DNA of 64,000 nt, taken from assembly GCA_016125285.1 (NCBI GenBank), contig WGMA01000005.1, forward strand, positions 164,635 through 228,634, written 5' to 3'. A program made the position numbers and the translations under genes. Of this stretch, positions 1 through 8,227 are shown piece after piece. The stretch comes from Phycisphaera sp. GTDB lineage: Bacteria > Planctomycetota > Phycisphaerae > Phycisphaerales > Zrk34. Positions within the stretch are counted from its first letter, which is position 1; each line of letters starts with the position of its first letter. The notes below the pieces were generated by a model that ran no database searches, was not told where the DNA came from, and worked only from the letters and a program-made list of their open reading frames with translations.

Positions 1-237
1 CGGAGCGAGGCGCGCGACGGGGATCGTCTCGGCCTCGATCGCATTGGCCTCGTCGGCCAACTCAAAGTGCATGTCGAGGTACTGCCGGTAGTAACGCCGG
101 GCCGCGTCGCTCGACTCCAGCAGCGTCTGCAGCGCGGCGAACCGCTCGTCGGTGATCGACTCGTCGACCACCTCCGCCATCAGCGCCTCGAGCTCGGCGC
201 GGGTCGCTTCGTCGAGTTGTGCACGCGTGTCGCTCAC
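1..237 (-). CDS. FecR-family anti-sigma factor, N-terminal part (cut by window edge)
   Basis: Only the first 79 codons are visible; the gene continues beyond the left edge. It starts with GTG, and its GTGA overlaps the TGA stop of the sigma factor gene upstream, as in the cassette at 20204-22302. The visible part is a cytoplasmic helical domain typical of planctomycete anti-sigma proteins (motif ITDERFAALQTLL, then RRYYRQYLDMH). The segment around residues 65-79 (EANAIEAETIPVARLAP) closely resembles residues 65-81 of the FecR protein encoded at 6018-7568, so the two are close paralogs. The FecR and any lectin-like domain lie outside the window. The call rests on position plus this paralogy. 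Confidence 0.8.
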   Translation of the reverse strand, partial: MSDTRAQLDEATRAELEALMAEVVDESITDERFAALQTLLESSDAARRYYRQYLDMHFELADEANAIEAETIPVARLAP

Positions 238-779
238 GCCGCGCCCTCCACGTCGGAGGTCTCTGCCAGTGCCTGGTTTACGCAATCCATCAACGCGGCG
301 CGGATCCGCTCGAGCTGCTTGTACAGCCGCTTGGGCCGCTCGCCGAGTTGCTCCGCCAGGGCCGCGACTGTTTCGGTCGTCGCGTAGCGGCGACGCACGA
401 GCTGGCGCTGCGTGTCGGGCAGCTTGTCGAGGCAGTCGCGCATCGCACGCCGGCGGGACTCGGTCTCGTCCTGCTCGGCGGCGCGCTCGTCGGCGAGCCG
501 CTCGATCAGGCCCTCGTTGAGCACCAGCCGCCCGCGCCGCGCCCGGTCACGCTGCTTGAGCGCCTCGAGCCGGGCGAACGCTAAAGCCCACGGCACAAAG
601 GGTTGAGCCGCGTCGTACTCGCCGAACTTGCGCCACAGCGCCACCGACGTATTCTGAAACGCCTCGTCGGTCGCCTCGCGGTCGAGCAGCAGCGAGAACA
701 GAAACCGCCGCACGTCCTGCTCGTGCTTGGCGAACAGGCGGAGGAAGGTCTCGGTCTGATGTGGCGTGTCGTGATCCAT
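234..779 (-). CDS. ECF sigma factor (cassette 1)
   Basis: A 181-residue sigma-70 family ECF factor. Region 2 carries DEAFQNTSVALWRKFGEYD (about residues 38-56), the core-binding and -10 recognition helix, and region 4 carries a helix-turn-helix around VAALAEQLGERPKRLYKQL near the C-terminus. I chose the ATG at 779 because upstream codons lack sigma similarity and an AT-rich -10-like TATATA lies just 5' of it. The stop overlaps the start of the FecR gene by four bases, so the two are translationally coupled. It resembles the Rhodopirellula/Verrucomicrobium ECF group, and its likely partner is the FecR protein next to it. Confidence 0.9.
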   Translation of the reverse strand: MDHDTPHQTETFLRLFAKHEQDVRRFLFSLLLDREATDEAFQNTSVALWRKFGEYDAAQPFVPWALAFARLEALKQRDRARRGRLVLNEGLIERLADERAAEQDETESRRRAMRDCLDKLPDTQRQLVRRRYATTETVAALAEQLGERPKRLYKQLERIRAALMDCVNQALAETSDVEGAA

Positions 780-787
780 GGGACTTG

Positions 788-842
788 TATATACATTCCC
801 ACGATCCCCCGCCGATTCCCCCGGGCCGCGCAAAATTTTTTC
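788..842 (-). promoter_or_regulatory. Candidate promoter of cassette 1 sigma gene
   Basis: Read on the minus strand, GAAAAAATTTT (about 832-842) is followed about 39 bp later by TATATA (788-793), ten bases before the start codon. The same A-tract plus AT hexamer arrangement precedes three other cassette sigma genes here. The promoter role is inferred. Confidence 0.35.
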
Positions 843-934
843 GGCGCGCACAGGATGACACGCGGGATTTGCCGCGGCGACGCGTCCGGCGAATTCCACC
901 CCGCCGCGATCGCCGCCGCGCCACGGCGAATCAA

Positions 935-1155
935 GGACTTACGGCGACCCGATGCGGTAACCCCACGATCAATACGTGACTTACGTCATTTTAACGGGCT
1001 CACGGACGTCCATTTCGGGGGTTGGAACGGTACCGAAAACGGTGCGTGACGGGGCAAAAGGGGGCGCGAACGGGGCGCGGAAGGGCCGCCGGCGGGCGCG
1101 AAGGGGCGACGGAAAATCGGTGGCGCGCCAGGTCGTGCGCACGGCGGGACACGCG
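935..1155 (+). repeat. Dispersed non-coding repeat, copy A
   Basis: This 221-bp stretch is collinear with 62679-62900 (222 bp). Shared landmarks, in the same order and at nearly the same distances, are GACTTACG (936), a GATGCG block, a second GACTTACG (978), CGACGGAAAATCGGT, and CGTGCGCACGGCG followed by GACACGCG at the end. The two GACTTACG boxes are 42 bp apart in both copies. No reading frame is obviously conserved. It may be a regulatory element, a small RNA or a mobile remnant. Confidence 0.65.
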
Positions 1156-1227
1156 TCGAGTCGTCGCTCGCTGTCGCGGCCGGGCGCGTCGGCGGCGTTT
1201 GCGCGTCGGCGGCGGCGGGTGCGCGGA

Positions 1228-2064
1228 TCAATAGAACGTCGTGTCCCTGGCGCCGCCGCGGACCCAACCGAGGGTGGCGTTGACGTTCGACGGCGAGATC
1301 GTGGTCTCCCACTGCATGCGGACGGCGTCGAACTCGTTCTCGTCGCCGATCCAGCGGGCGCTGCCGTCGACGTAGCCGCGGCTCGTGCCCAGCAGCGCCG
1401 GCGGGCCGTAGTCCACCTGCACCCGCGAGCCCGAGCCGGGCCAGTGGATGGATTGTCCGTTCTCGCCGTGGTTGTACCACCAGCCGCCGTAGGTCCACTT
1501 GTACATCACGTCGCTGACGATCACGGCGTCGCCCCTGTTGTTGCCGACGTTCGTGGCGGTCAACTCGCGGCGCGCCCTGGCGGTGCCCCAACCGCTCCAT
1601 CGGTCGACGCCGGTCGTCAGCGCGTACGGCGTGTGGGTCCAGCCGCCCGGCCACCACGCCGGGTCGATCTTCGCCTGCTCCTCGTAGTCGAGCATCGGAC
1701 AGTACCAGACGTTGCTGAAGGTCTTCGTCTTGAAGTCGACGCCGGGCATGTACTCGGCGAGCAGTTCCTGCGACCACTGCTGGCCGGGCTCGCCCTGCGC
1801 CTTGGTGATCCAGACGAGGCTGGGGTACCAGCCGCCGAACTTGTTGCCGCACGACCGCAGCCTGCCGTTGTTGTCCATCGCGGAGGTGAGCATGATCGCC
1901 GACCACTGGTGCGCGCGCGTGGTGCAGACGGTGCGTCGGGCGATGTAGCGCGCCTCCCGGGCCGAGGGCAGCAGAATGGCGATCAGCAGCGCGATGATGC
2001 TGATGACCACGAGCAGCTCGATGATGGTGAACGCGCAGCGGCGGTGGCGGGGTCGGCGGGTCAT
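1228..2064 (-). CDS. Prepilin-like protein (cassette 2)
   Basis: A 278-residue protein with a basic leader followed by a prepilin processing motif (AFTIIELLVVISIIALLIA) at about residues 11-29, with the conserved +5 glutamate after the cleavage site. The rest is a large globular part rich in Trp and Tyr, ending with a short ...GYVDGSARWIGDENEF segment like the DG motif of planctomycete prepilin-type proteins. Its ATGA start overlaps the stop of the FecR-LamG gene. It would be cleaved by a prepilin peptidase and could enter a type II secretion-like pseudopilus or remain anchored in the inner membrane. Ligand and assembly partner are unknown. Confidence 0.85.
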   Translation of the reverse strand: MTRRPRHRRCAFTIIELLVVISIIALLIAILLPSAREARYIARRTVCTTRAHQWSAIMLTSAMDNNGRLRSCGNKFGGWYPSLVWITKAQGEPGQQWSQELLAEYMPGVDFKTKTFSNVWYCPMLDYEEQAKIDPAWWPGGWTHTPYALTTGVDRWSGWGTARARRELTATNVGNNRGDAVIVSDVMYKWTYGGWWYNHGENGQSIHWPGSGSRVQVDYGPPALLGTSRGYVDGSARWIGDENEFDAVRMQWETTISPSNVNATLGWVRGGARDTTFY

Positions 2065-3662
2065 GGTCGCGTTTCCTTCGCCGGCGGCGCGGCTTGATAG
2101 AGTTGACGGGCCTCGGCCGGCGTCAGCGCGCGGTCATACACCACGGCCTCGTCGAGGTCGCCGACGAACGGGGGGTCGGCCTTCGCGCCCAGCCGCGCGC
2201 CGATGGCGAACGGCGTGTCCGTGACGATGGAGCCGGTGAGGTGATCGACGGCGGCGTGCAGCGCGACGGGCTCGCCGTCGACGTAGAGCCGCACGCCCGC
2301 CGCCTTGCCCGACCCGTCGTAGGCCGCCAGCAGGTGGACCCAGCGTTGCGACGGGATGGGGGCGACGCTGCGGATCTCGATCGTCTCGCGTCGCGCCCAG
2401 TCGTGCCAGAGCGAGACCCAGACAAAACGATTCGCGTCGATGAACAGGCTGTAGCCGCGGTTGGTGTCGCCCACGTCCATCTTCGAGATGATCGTCCGCG
2501 GCGTCTGACCGGTGGTGCGCACCCACGCGCCGAGGCTGAACACGTCGGCGCGATCGAACCCGGCGAACTCGCCGACCCGCAGGTACCCCGTGCCGTCCAG
2601 GCGTAGCGCACGATTGGATCGATCGGCGCCGTTGCCGCCCGACCCGAGCGCGGGGCCGCCCGTTGTCGTCGCCACGCCGACCCGGCGCGCGGGCGCCGCG
2701 GGATTCGCGAGGTTCTCCGCGTCACCGGTCGACTCGTCGAAGCGCCAATAGCCGATCGGCTTCGTGTCGAGCACGCGGTCGGCGTAGGAGCGCAGCGGGG
2801 TGAACAGCGTGGGGTCGGGCGTCAGGGTCCGGGCGATGGCGCCCGCGCCGTCGACCGCCGTGGCCCGTCCCGCGGGCAGGTCCTGCGCGATGCGATCGCT
2901 GTTGAGTCGGACGCGGCCCTTGAACACGTGGACCTGCGTGTCGGCGGCGGGGTCGACGACGAGGCCGAACTCCGTGCCGAGGTCGGTGACGGTGGTGTGC
3001 GGGGTGGCGACGGCGAAGCCGACCGCGGCGTGCGGGACGCGGGCGTAGAGGCGACCGGCGTCGAGGCGGCCGCTGTTGGGCCCGGTGATGCGGAAGGTGG
3101 TGTCGCCGACGAGGTCGACGACGGCGCCGCTGGCCATGACGATCTGCGCGACGCCGGAGCGGAGGTGCAGCGGGCCGGCGTCGAGCGACTCGCCCGGCTG
3201 GAGCGCGCCGCTGTCGTCGGCCCAGACGGCGCGATCCCCGCCGATGAGCGTCGCGGCGTTGGTCTGCTCGGTGGCGGTCTGCGTCGCGGTCGGGCGGCTC
3301 GACCAGATCAGCGCGGCGGCGACGCCCGCGGCGATCACCAGCGCGGCGGCCGCGGCGTAGCGGAAGGACGGGCGGAACGTCGCGATCGGGCCGGTCGAGG
3401 CGGGCCCGCGGGGCGGAACCCCTGGGCCTGGGGCGACGTCGTGGAGCTCGGCGTCGCGGGGCTCGAGGGCGATGGGCCGCTTGTCGACGCACAGGTCGTC
3501 GCCGAGCACGCTGTGCAGGCAGACGATGCGGAGGTAGTAGTCCTGCGCGTCCGGCGCGTCGCGCAGCAGCGTGTCGAGGCGCGCCAGGCCGACGTCGTCG
3601 AGCCCGTCGTCGAGCATCGCGCTGGTCAGGTCGTGCAGTTCCTTGTGATCGGGTGCGCTCAT
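2061..3662 (-). CDS. FecR anti-sigma factor with C-terminal LamG domain (cassette 2)
   Basis: A 533-residue protein. Residues 1-95 are the cytoplasmic sigma-binding part, residues about 101-121 are a single transmembrane helix (RYAAAAALVIAAGVAAALIW), and residues about 165-270 are a periplasmic FecR domain containing VTDLGTEFGLVV and VHVFKGRV. The C-terminal ~215 residues are a concanavalin/LamG-like jelly roll (SLGAWVRTT, then GDLDEAVVYDRALTPAEARQLY). The gene overlaps the upstream sigma stop and the downstream prepilin start (both ATGA). The layout suggests a membrane sensor that binds a glycan or surface ligand outside and releases the ECF factor inside; that role is inferred from FecR biology. 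Confidence 0.88.
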   Translation of the reverse strand: MSAPDHKELHDLTSAMLDDGLDDVGLARLDTLLRDAPDAQDYYLRIVCLHSVLGDDLCVDKRPIALEPRDAELHDVAPGPGVPPRGPASTGPIATFRPSFRYAAAAALVIAAGVAAALIWSSRPTATQTATEQTNAATLIGGDRAVWADDSGALQPGESLDAGPLHLRSGVAQIVMASGAVVDLVGDTTFRITGPNSGRLDAGRLYARVPHAAVGFAVATPHTTVTDLGTEFGLVVDPAADTQVHVFKGRVRLNSDRIAQDLPAGRATAVDGAGAIARTLTPDPTLFTPLRSYADRVLDTKPIGYWRFDESTGDAENLANPAAPARRVGVATTTGGPALGSGGNGADRSNRALRLDGTGYLRVGEFAGFDRADVFSLGAWVRTTGQTPRTIISKMDVGDTNRGYSLFIDANRFVWVSLWHDWARRETIEIRSVAPIPSQRWVHLLAAYDGSGKAAGVRLYVDGEPVALHAAVDHLTGSIVTDTPFAIGARLGAKADPPFVGDLDEAVVYDRALTPAEARQLYQAAPPAKETRP

Positions 3663-4186
3663 GCCTCGGCCACCTGCTTTCGGCGGATGCAGTCGTGCAG
3701 CTTGCGGCGGATCTCCGACAGGTTCGCGTACAGCGTGTTGACGGGTCGCTTGAGGCGGTCGGCCATCGACTTGACCGACTCGTTGGTGGCGTAGCGCGTG
3801 TCGATCAGCTCGCGCTGGCGCGGGGTGAGCCGATCGAGGCAGCCCCGCAGCGCGTCGCTCATGTCCGCCATCTGCAGCGAGACGCCCTGGGCGCGTTCGG
3901 CGAGGCTGTGGAGCACGTCATCGGACAGCGTGCCGGTCTTGCGGCTGCGCTTGCGGCGGCTCCAGTGGGCCATGACCTGGAAGCGGAGGATCGTGAAGAC
4001 CCACGCGTCGAAGTTGGTGCCGGGCTCGAAGTCGCCGCGCCGCTCCCAGATCACGACGTTGGCCTCCTGCAGCACGTCGCTGGCGGCGTGGGTGTCGGCG
4101 AGCAGGCCCAGCACGTACGCGCGCAGGCGGGGCTGGATAGCGATCAGATCGCTGACGAATTGCTTGTTAAAATCTTCTTGTGACAT
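3659..4186 (-). CDS. ECF sigma factor (cassette 2)
   Basis: A 175-residue ECF sigma factor. Region 2 includes ASDVLQEANVVIWERRGDFE and the aromatic NFDAWVFTILRFQV; region 4 includes the SVKSMADRLKRPVNTLYANL helix-turn-helix. The C-terminus is basic. The start follows a 158-bp gap that contains an A-tract and AT-rich hexamer. It is the first gene of a three-gene run (sigma, FecR-LamG, prepilin) with four-base overlaps at both junctions, so one transcript is likely. Confidence 0.92.
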   Translation of the reverse strand: MSQEDFNKQFVSDLIAIQPRLRAYVLGLLADTHAASDVLQEANVVIWERRGDFEPGTNFDAWVFTILRFQVMAHWSRRKRSRKTGTLSDDVLHSLAERAQGVSLQMADMSDALRGCLDRLTPRQRELIDTRYATNESVKSMADRLKRPVNTLYANLSEIRRKLHDCIRRKQVAEA

Positions 4187-4242
4187 GCGTTGCGCGTCCC
4201 ACGGCCGGGCGTTGACGGGTCGGAGTCATCAACGCCTCCATG

Positions 4243-4288
4243 GTAATAGAGCGCGACGCGTGTCGATTCGGGGAAATCCTGGAAAAAA
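4243..4288 (-). promoter_or_regulatory. Candidate promoter of cassette 2 sigma gene
   Basis: On the minus strand a TTTTTT tract (4283-4288) precedes the AT-rich hexamer TATTAC (4243-4248) by about 34 bp. This is the same layout as upstream of the sigma genes at 779, 12489 and 22302. Confidence 0.3.
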
Positions 4289-4344
4289 TATGTGGCGGGA
4301 TCTGGCGGGCTGCGCACGCGGCGTGGGATCGCGCCGGGCGGGCG

Positions 4345-5274
4345 TCAGTTTTCGAAGCCGACCTCGTAGTGCTTGGCGACTTCGGCGTCGGTCAGGGCGC
4401 GGGCGAAGACGGCGAACTCGTCGATCATGCCGTTGAACAGCGGGTCGGGCCAGTTGCTGCGGCCGATGAGGTTGCTGGTCGCGTAGAGGTCGTCGGGTGT
4501 GAGCGTGAGGTTGGGGTTGGACGCGACGGGCTTGCCGTTGATGTAGAGCACGGCGGTCATGCTGCCGGCCGACGCGCCGCCGTGGCGGATGACGATGGCG
4601 ACCTGCGTCCATTGATCGGTCGGGAAGGCGTCGGGAGCGTTGACGGCCTGCTCGGTGGACCAGCTTCCGGTCGTGATGGCGAAGCGCGGCTTGTTGGTGC
4701 CGCCGGCGCCGGGCGTGAGGAACATGTACTGTTTGGTGTTCTGGCCGAAGTCGAAGATGCGCTGCCAGGCGTTGCCGCCTCGCCAGTAGACCCACGCGAT
4801 GACGGAGACCTCGTCGACGTGCTCGGCCATGTAGGGCCCGAGCTTCATGTAGGTGCCGCCGGTGGTGAGGCTCGGGTCGGGCGGCAGGCCGTTGAAGTTG
4901 ACGGCGGGCTTGCCGAAGCGTCCGAGGTTGTTCCAGTCGACCTCGCCGAGGATCTGTCCGTCGAGGTACTGGCCGCCCTTGTTGTACTTGCCCTTGCCGT
5001 CGGGCGCGCCGACGGCGTGGTTGGCGACGTAGCGCGTGCCCTCGCCCTCGATGAAGCGGAGGTAGACCATGCAGTTCGGGTCGGCGGCGAGGCTGTGGGT
5101 GTACGCGGCCCACGCGGCGAAGCGAGCGCGGCGGCGCGCGCCACTCAACGCCGGCAGCAGGATGCCGATCAGCACCGCGATGATCGCGACCACGACGAGG
5201 ATCTCGATCATCGAAAAACCCGCGCACCGGCGGCGCGGGTGTCGGACGGCTCGTCGTGTCGGGTGTGTCGGCAT
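4345..5274 (-). CDS. Prepilin-like protein carrying a LamG domain (cassette 3)
   Basis: A 309-residue protein with a basic leader, a prepilin cleavage motif (GFSMIEILVVVAIIAVLIG, about residues 19-37), and then a LamG/concanavalin-like domain filling most of the rest (IAWVYWRGGNAWQRIFDFG, then LFNGMIDEFAVFARALTDAEVAKHY). This jelly roll is strikingly similar to the one at the C-terminus of the FecR protein of the same cassette (6018-7568). It starts 36 bp after the second prepilin gene. I infer that the filament-type protein and its regulator recognise related ligands. Confidence 0.85.
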   Translation of the reverse strand: MPTHPTRRAVRHPRRRCAGFSMIEILVVVAIIAVLIGILLPALSGARRRARFAAWAAYTHSLAADPNCMVYLRFIEGEGTRYVANHAVGAPDGKGKYNKGGQYLDGQILGEVDWNNLGRFGKPAVNFNGLPPDPSLTTGGTYMKLGPYMAEHVDEVSVIAWVYWRGGNAWQRIFDFGQNTKQYMFLTPGAGGTNKPRFAITTGSWSTEQAVNAPDAFPTDQWTQVAIVIRHGGASAGSMTAVLYINGKPVASNPNLTLTPDDLYATSNLIGRSNWPDPLFNGMIDEFAVFARALTDAEVAKHYEVGFEN

Positions 5275-5310
5275 CGGGTCGCCTCGGTTCGGGGGCGGGA
5301 CGTTCGCGGC

Positions 5311-6021
5311 TTACCACCAGTGCCAGGGCCAGTGGTCGGCCTGCGTGCGCAGCTCCATCTCGTCGAACGTGCGCCAGCCGACGTGTCCGTCGACGAACAG
5401 CAGGTTGCCGCCGGCGGGCTGGCGCGTCGCGTCGTCGAGGAGCTTGCGGTCGTCGAGGTGCGGCGAGCGGTGCACCCCGGCCCAGCCGCCCTTGACGTAG
5501 GTGAAGTTCATCGCGTTCGTCGAGAGGTTCGAGTCGGTGGACATCGGCGTGACCGCGGCGCCGCTGACCTTGCTGAGGCTCACGAGCGTGTGGTTCGATC
5601 CGGTCAGCGGCGGGAACCCGCGGTTGGGCTGCTCGATGAGCGAGTAGTAGCCGGTGACGATGTAATCGGTGGCGTACTCCCACAGCGACTCGTCGTTCTG
5701 GTAGATGCCCGACGGGCAGTAGAACACGTCGCGTGTCGCACCGCTGTCGACCATGAACCCGCGGACGTCGCGGCTCATGTCCCACCACCAGTTGCCGGCG
5801 TACTGCGTGCTGGAGGGGAACGCCGTGGCGTTGTCCGCCGCGTAGTTCAGCGCCGCGAAGCCGATCTGGTGCTCGTTGGACGCGCAGATCGCGCGGCGGC
5901 CGGTCTCCTGCGCCTTCTCGTACGCCGGCATCGCCAGCACCGTCAGCAGGATGAGGATCGACACGACGACGAGCAGCTCGACGATCGTGAACGCGCGGTT
6001 GTTGCGGCTGCTGGGGCTCAT
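5311..6021 (-). CDS. Prepilin-like protein with DG motif (cassette 3)
   Basis: A 236-residue protein with leader MSPSSRNNR, processing motif AFTIVELLVVVSILILLTV and a C-terminal GGNLLFVDGHVGWR segment characteristic of the planctomycete prepilin-type processing-associated proteins. The middle has the FYCPSG element also found in other cassette prepilins (WYCPM at 1228-2064, YRCPS at 9739-10542). Its start codon overlaps the FecR-LamG stop (ATGA). A second prepilin follows it, making cassette 3 the only one here with two. Confidence 0.88.
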   Translation of the reverse strand: MSPSSRNNRAFTIVELLVVVSILILLTVLAMPAYEKAQETGRRAICASNEHQIGFAALNYAADNATAFPSSTQYAGNWWWDMSRDVRGFMVDSGATRDVFYCPSGIYQNDESLWEYATDYIVTGYYSLIEQPNRGFPPLTGSNHTLVSLSKVSGAAVTPMSTDSNLSTNAMNFTYVKGGWAGVHRSPHLDDRKLLDDATRQPAGGNLLFVDGHVGWRTFDEMELRTQADHWPWHWW

Positions 6022-7568
6022 GGCTGCCCGACCTTTCCGAGGGAGTAGTGCATCTTGATCTGCTGTTCAGACCACGCGCGCCGCACGACGATGAACTGAT
6101 CGATCACGCCGTTGAGCGACGGATCGACGTCGTAGAAGCTCTTGCCGACGAGGCCGGTGACCGGCGCCACGTCGCGCGGCGTGACGGTGAGCCTCGTGTT
6201 CTGCGCCACCGGCTTGCCGTCGAGGTAGAGCGTCGCGGTCGAACCCGCGCCGTCGGCGTTGCGGCGGATCGTCACGGCCAGGTGCACCCAGCGCTCGACC
6301 GGCATCGGCGACGGCGCGGTGACCATCTGCTCGTCGGGCTTGCCGCTGTTGGTGATCGCGAAGCGCGGCCGGCCGTCGTCGGCGCCGAGCGTGAGGAACA
6401 GGTAGCGGTTGACGTCGTGGCCGAAGTCGAACACGCGCTGCCACGCCCCGCCGCCACGCCAGTACACCCACGCCGTGACGGTCAGCTCGTCGCTGTCCAG
6501 GCCGTCGACCGGCACACGCAGGTACGACGTGCCGCCCAGGTCGAGCGCGGGTCGACCCCAGCGATCGTTCGCCGCGCGCGACGCGTCGCCGAGCACCACC
6601 GCGTGCCCGCCCGCGGCCGCGAGATTGTTCAGCGTGGTCGACCCGGTCGCGCCCCGCATCGCGTAGCACTGCAGCGTGTCGGCCGACGCGGCGATGTGCC
6701 GCAGGTACGCGTCGTCGGACGTCTCGCCGCGCTCCGCCACGATGCCGCCCGCCTTGCGGAGCGTCACGGACACCGGCGCGTCGAAGCGGCGGTCCGAACC
6801 GTTCTGCGACACGGACACCACGCCCTCGGTCACGCGCAGGTGCACGTCGCCGGACGCGTCGGCGCCGAGGATGAACCGCGTGCCGAGATCGGTGACCCGG
6901 CCGGCGTAGGTTTCGACCGCGAAGCCGTGCGCAGCGGGGGGAACGTTGAAGGACGCCCAGCCGGTGCGCAGGGCGCAGGCGTTGTCGCTGGTGAGCCGCA
7001 GCTCCGTGGGGCCGAACAGCGTCGACTGCGCGCCGCGTCCGTGCACGAGTTCCGCGACGCCGCCCTCGAGCGTCAGCGGCGCCGTCCCCAGCGTGTCGCC
7101 CACCGCCAGCTCGCCGGCCGGCGCGGCCCACTGCGCGTTCTCCGCGCCGGTGAGGGTCGCGAGCGCCGCGGCGCTGGGCGGCGCGACGGGGCCGGGCCCG
7201 GTCGGCGATGTCGTCCGCGTCGCCAGCACCGCCACGAGGCTCGCGACGATGAAGAGAACGGCGGCCGCGGCGTAGCGATACAGCGGTGTACGCACGCGGC
7301 CGCCGAGGGCACGTTGATCGGTCGAGGGAGCCAGCTTCGCCATCGGGATCGGCTCGGCCTCGATCGTGTTGGCTTCGTCGGCGATGCCGTGCAGGTCCGC
7401 ACACAACGCCGCGTGTTCGATGTAACGCCGACGCAGCTTCGCGTCGTCGCGGATCAGCGTCTGCAGCTCGGCGAACTGCTCGTCGGTGATCGTCCCGTCG
7501 GCCAAGGCGTCGAGCAGCGTGTCGAACGCGGCGTGCGGGTTCGGCGTGGGGAAGGCGCGGTCGTTCAT
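6018..7568 (-). CDS. FecR anti-sigma factor with C-terminal LamG domain (cassette 3)
   Basis: A 516-residue protein started at MNDRAFPTPN (7568), where ATGA overlaps the sigma stop; longer upstream frames have no anti-sigma similarity. Residues 1-90 are cytoplasmic, a transmembrane helix lies near 97-117, and a FecR domain near 155-270 includes VTDLGTRFILGAD and LRVTEGVVSV. A LamG-like domain occupies about 330-510 (VTAWVYWRGGGAWQRVFDFG, then NGVIDQFIVVRRAWSEQQIKMHY). Its N-terminal EANTIEAEPIPMAKLAP segment links it to the partial protein at 1-237. It is the presumed regulator of the sigma factor encoded upstream. Confidence 0.88.
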   Translation of the reverse strand: MNDRAFPTPNPHAAFDTLLDALADGTITDEQFAELQTLIRDDAKLRRRYIEHAALCADLHGIADEANTIEAEPIPMAKLAPSTDQRALGGRVRTPLYRYAAAAVLFIVASLVAVLATRTTSPTGPGPVAPPSAAALATLTGAENAQWAAPAGELAVGDTLGTAPLTLEGGVAELVHGRGAQSTLFGPTELRLTSDNACALRTGWASFNVPPAAHGFAVETYAGRVTDLGTRFILGADASGDVHLRVTEGVVSVSQNGSDRRFDAPVSVTLRKAGGIVAERGETSDDAYLRHIAASADTLQCYAMRGATGSTTLNNLAAAGGHAVVLGDASRAANDRWGRPALDLGGTSYLRVPVDGLDSDELTVTAWVYWRGGGAWQRVFDFGHDVNRYLFLTLGADDGRPRFAITNSGKPDEQMVTAPSPMPVERWVHLAVTIRRNADGAGSTATLYLDGKPVAQNTRLTVTPRDVAPVTGLVGKSFYDVDPSLNGVIDQFIVVRRAWSEQQIKMHYSLGKVGQP

Positions 7569-8122
7569 CCGTACACCTCCTCGCCGGGCATCTGCTTGCG
7601 GACGCAGTCCAGCAGCGCCCTGCGGAGCCGCGACAGCGCCTTGTACGCCGCGTGGGTCGACCGCGCCGCGAGCTGCGCCGCGGCCGCGACCGAGCCGTCG
7701 TGCTCGTAGCGACGCATCAGGAACCGCCGCTCGTCTTCGGGCAGCTTGTCGAGGCACGACTCCAGCGCGGCGCGCCGCTCGTCGAGCCCGTCGCGCATCG
7801 CCGCGGCGTCGGTCGCCACGGACTCCAGCACGTCGGAATCGAACACCAGGCGCGACCGCGCGTGGCTCCGCCGGTGGTGCATCACCTCGTAACGGATCAC
7901 CCGGCAGGCCCACGCGAAAAAGTCCGAGCCCGGCTCGAAGCCGTCGAATTTCTCCCACATCACCCGCGTCGCGTCCTGCAGCACGTCCTCGGCGTCGTCG
8001 CGGTTGGGGACCAGCGTGTACGTGAATCCGAACAGCCGCCGCTGATGCTTCATCAGCAACGCCAGCAGGTTACGCCGCCCCGCGTCGTTCGCATCGTCGT
8101 GTTGGAGGGGTTGATCGCTCAT
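7565..8122 (-). CDS. ECF sigma factor (cassette 3)
   Basis: A 185-residue ECF sigma factor. Region 2 contains AEDVLQDATRVMWEKFDGFE and FFAWACRVIRYEV; region 4 contains RRFLMRRYEHDGSVAAAAQLAA followed by a basic helix. The stop overlaps the FecR-LamG start by ATGA. The 105-bp leader to the sulfatase gene contains TTCTTTTCG and TAAAAT on the minus strand, a weaker version of the cassette promoter layout. Confidence 0.92.
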   Translation of the reverse strand: MSDQPLQHDDANDAGRRNLLALLMKHQRRLFGFTYTLVPNRDDAEDVLQDATRVMWEKFDGFEPGSDFFAWACRVIRYEVMHHRRSHARSRLVFDSDVLESVATDAAAMRDGLDERRAALESCLDKLPEDERRFLMRRYEHDGSVAAAAQLAARSTHAAYKALSRLRRALLDCVRKQMPGEEVYG

Positions 8123-8227
8123 CGGCCTTCACGGGGACACTCCCGGCAAGGTCGATTTTAGGACAAGCGGCGAAAAGAAATGTGCCGCTCCGCCACTATG
8201 CCACCGCCGTCCCCGGCTGTGCCACAT

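Larger units (their letters stand above)
780..1227. other. 448-bp intergenic region without a gene
   Basis: No credible coding frame is seen. The part nearest the sigma gene holds the candidate promoter. Positions 935-1155 are one copy of the dispersed repeat whose other copy is at 62679-62900. Confidence 0.7.

Noticed and set aside
935..1155. Riboswitch assignment for the dispersed repeat
   Set aside because: I cannot draw a conserved multi-stem structure from two copies, and copy A has no downstream gene on the same strand.
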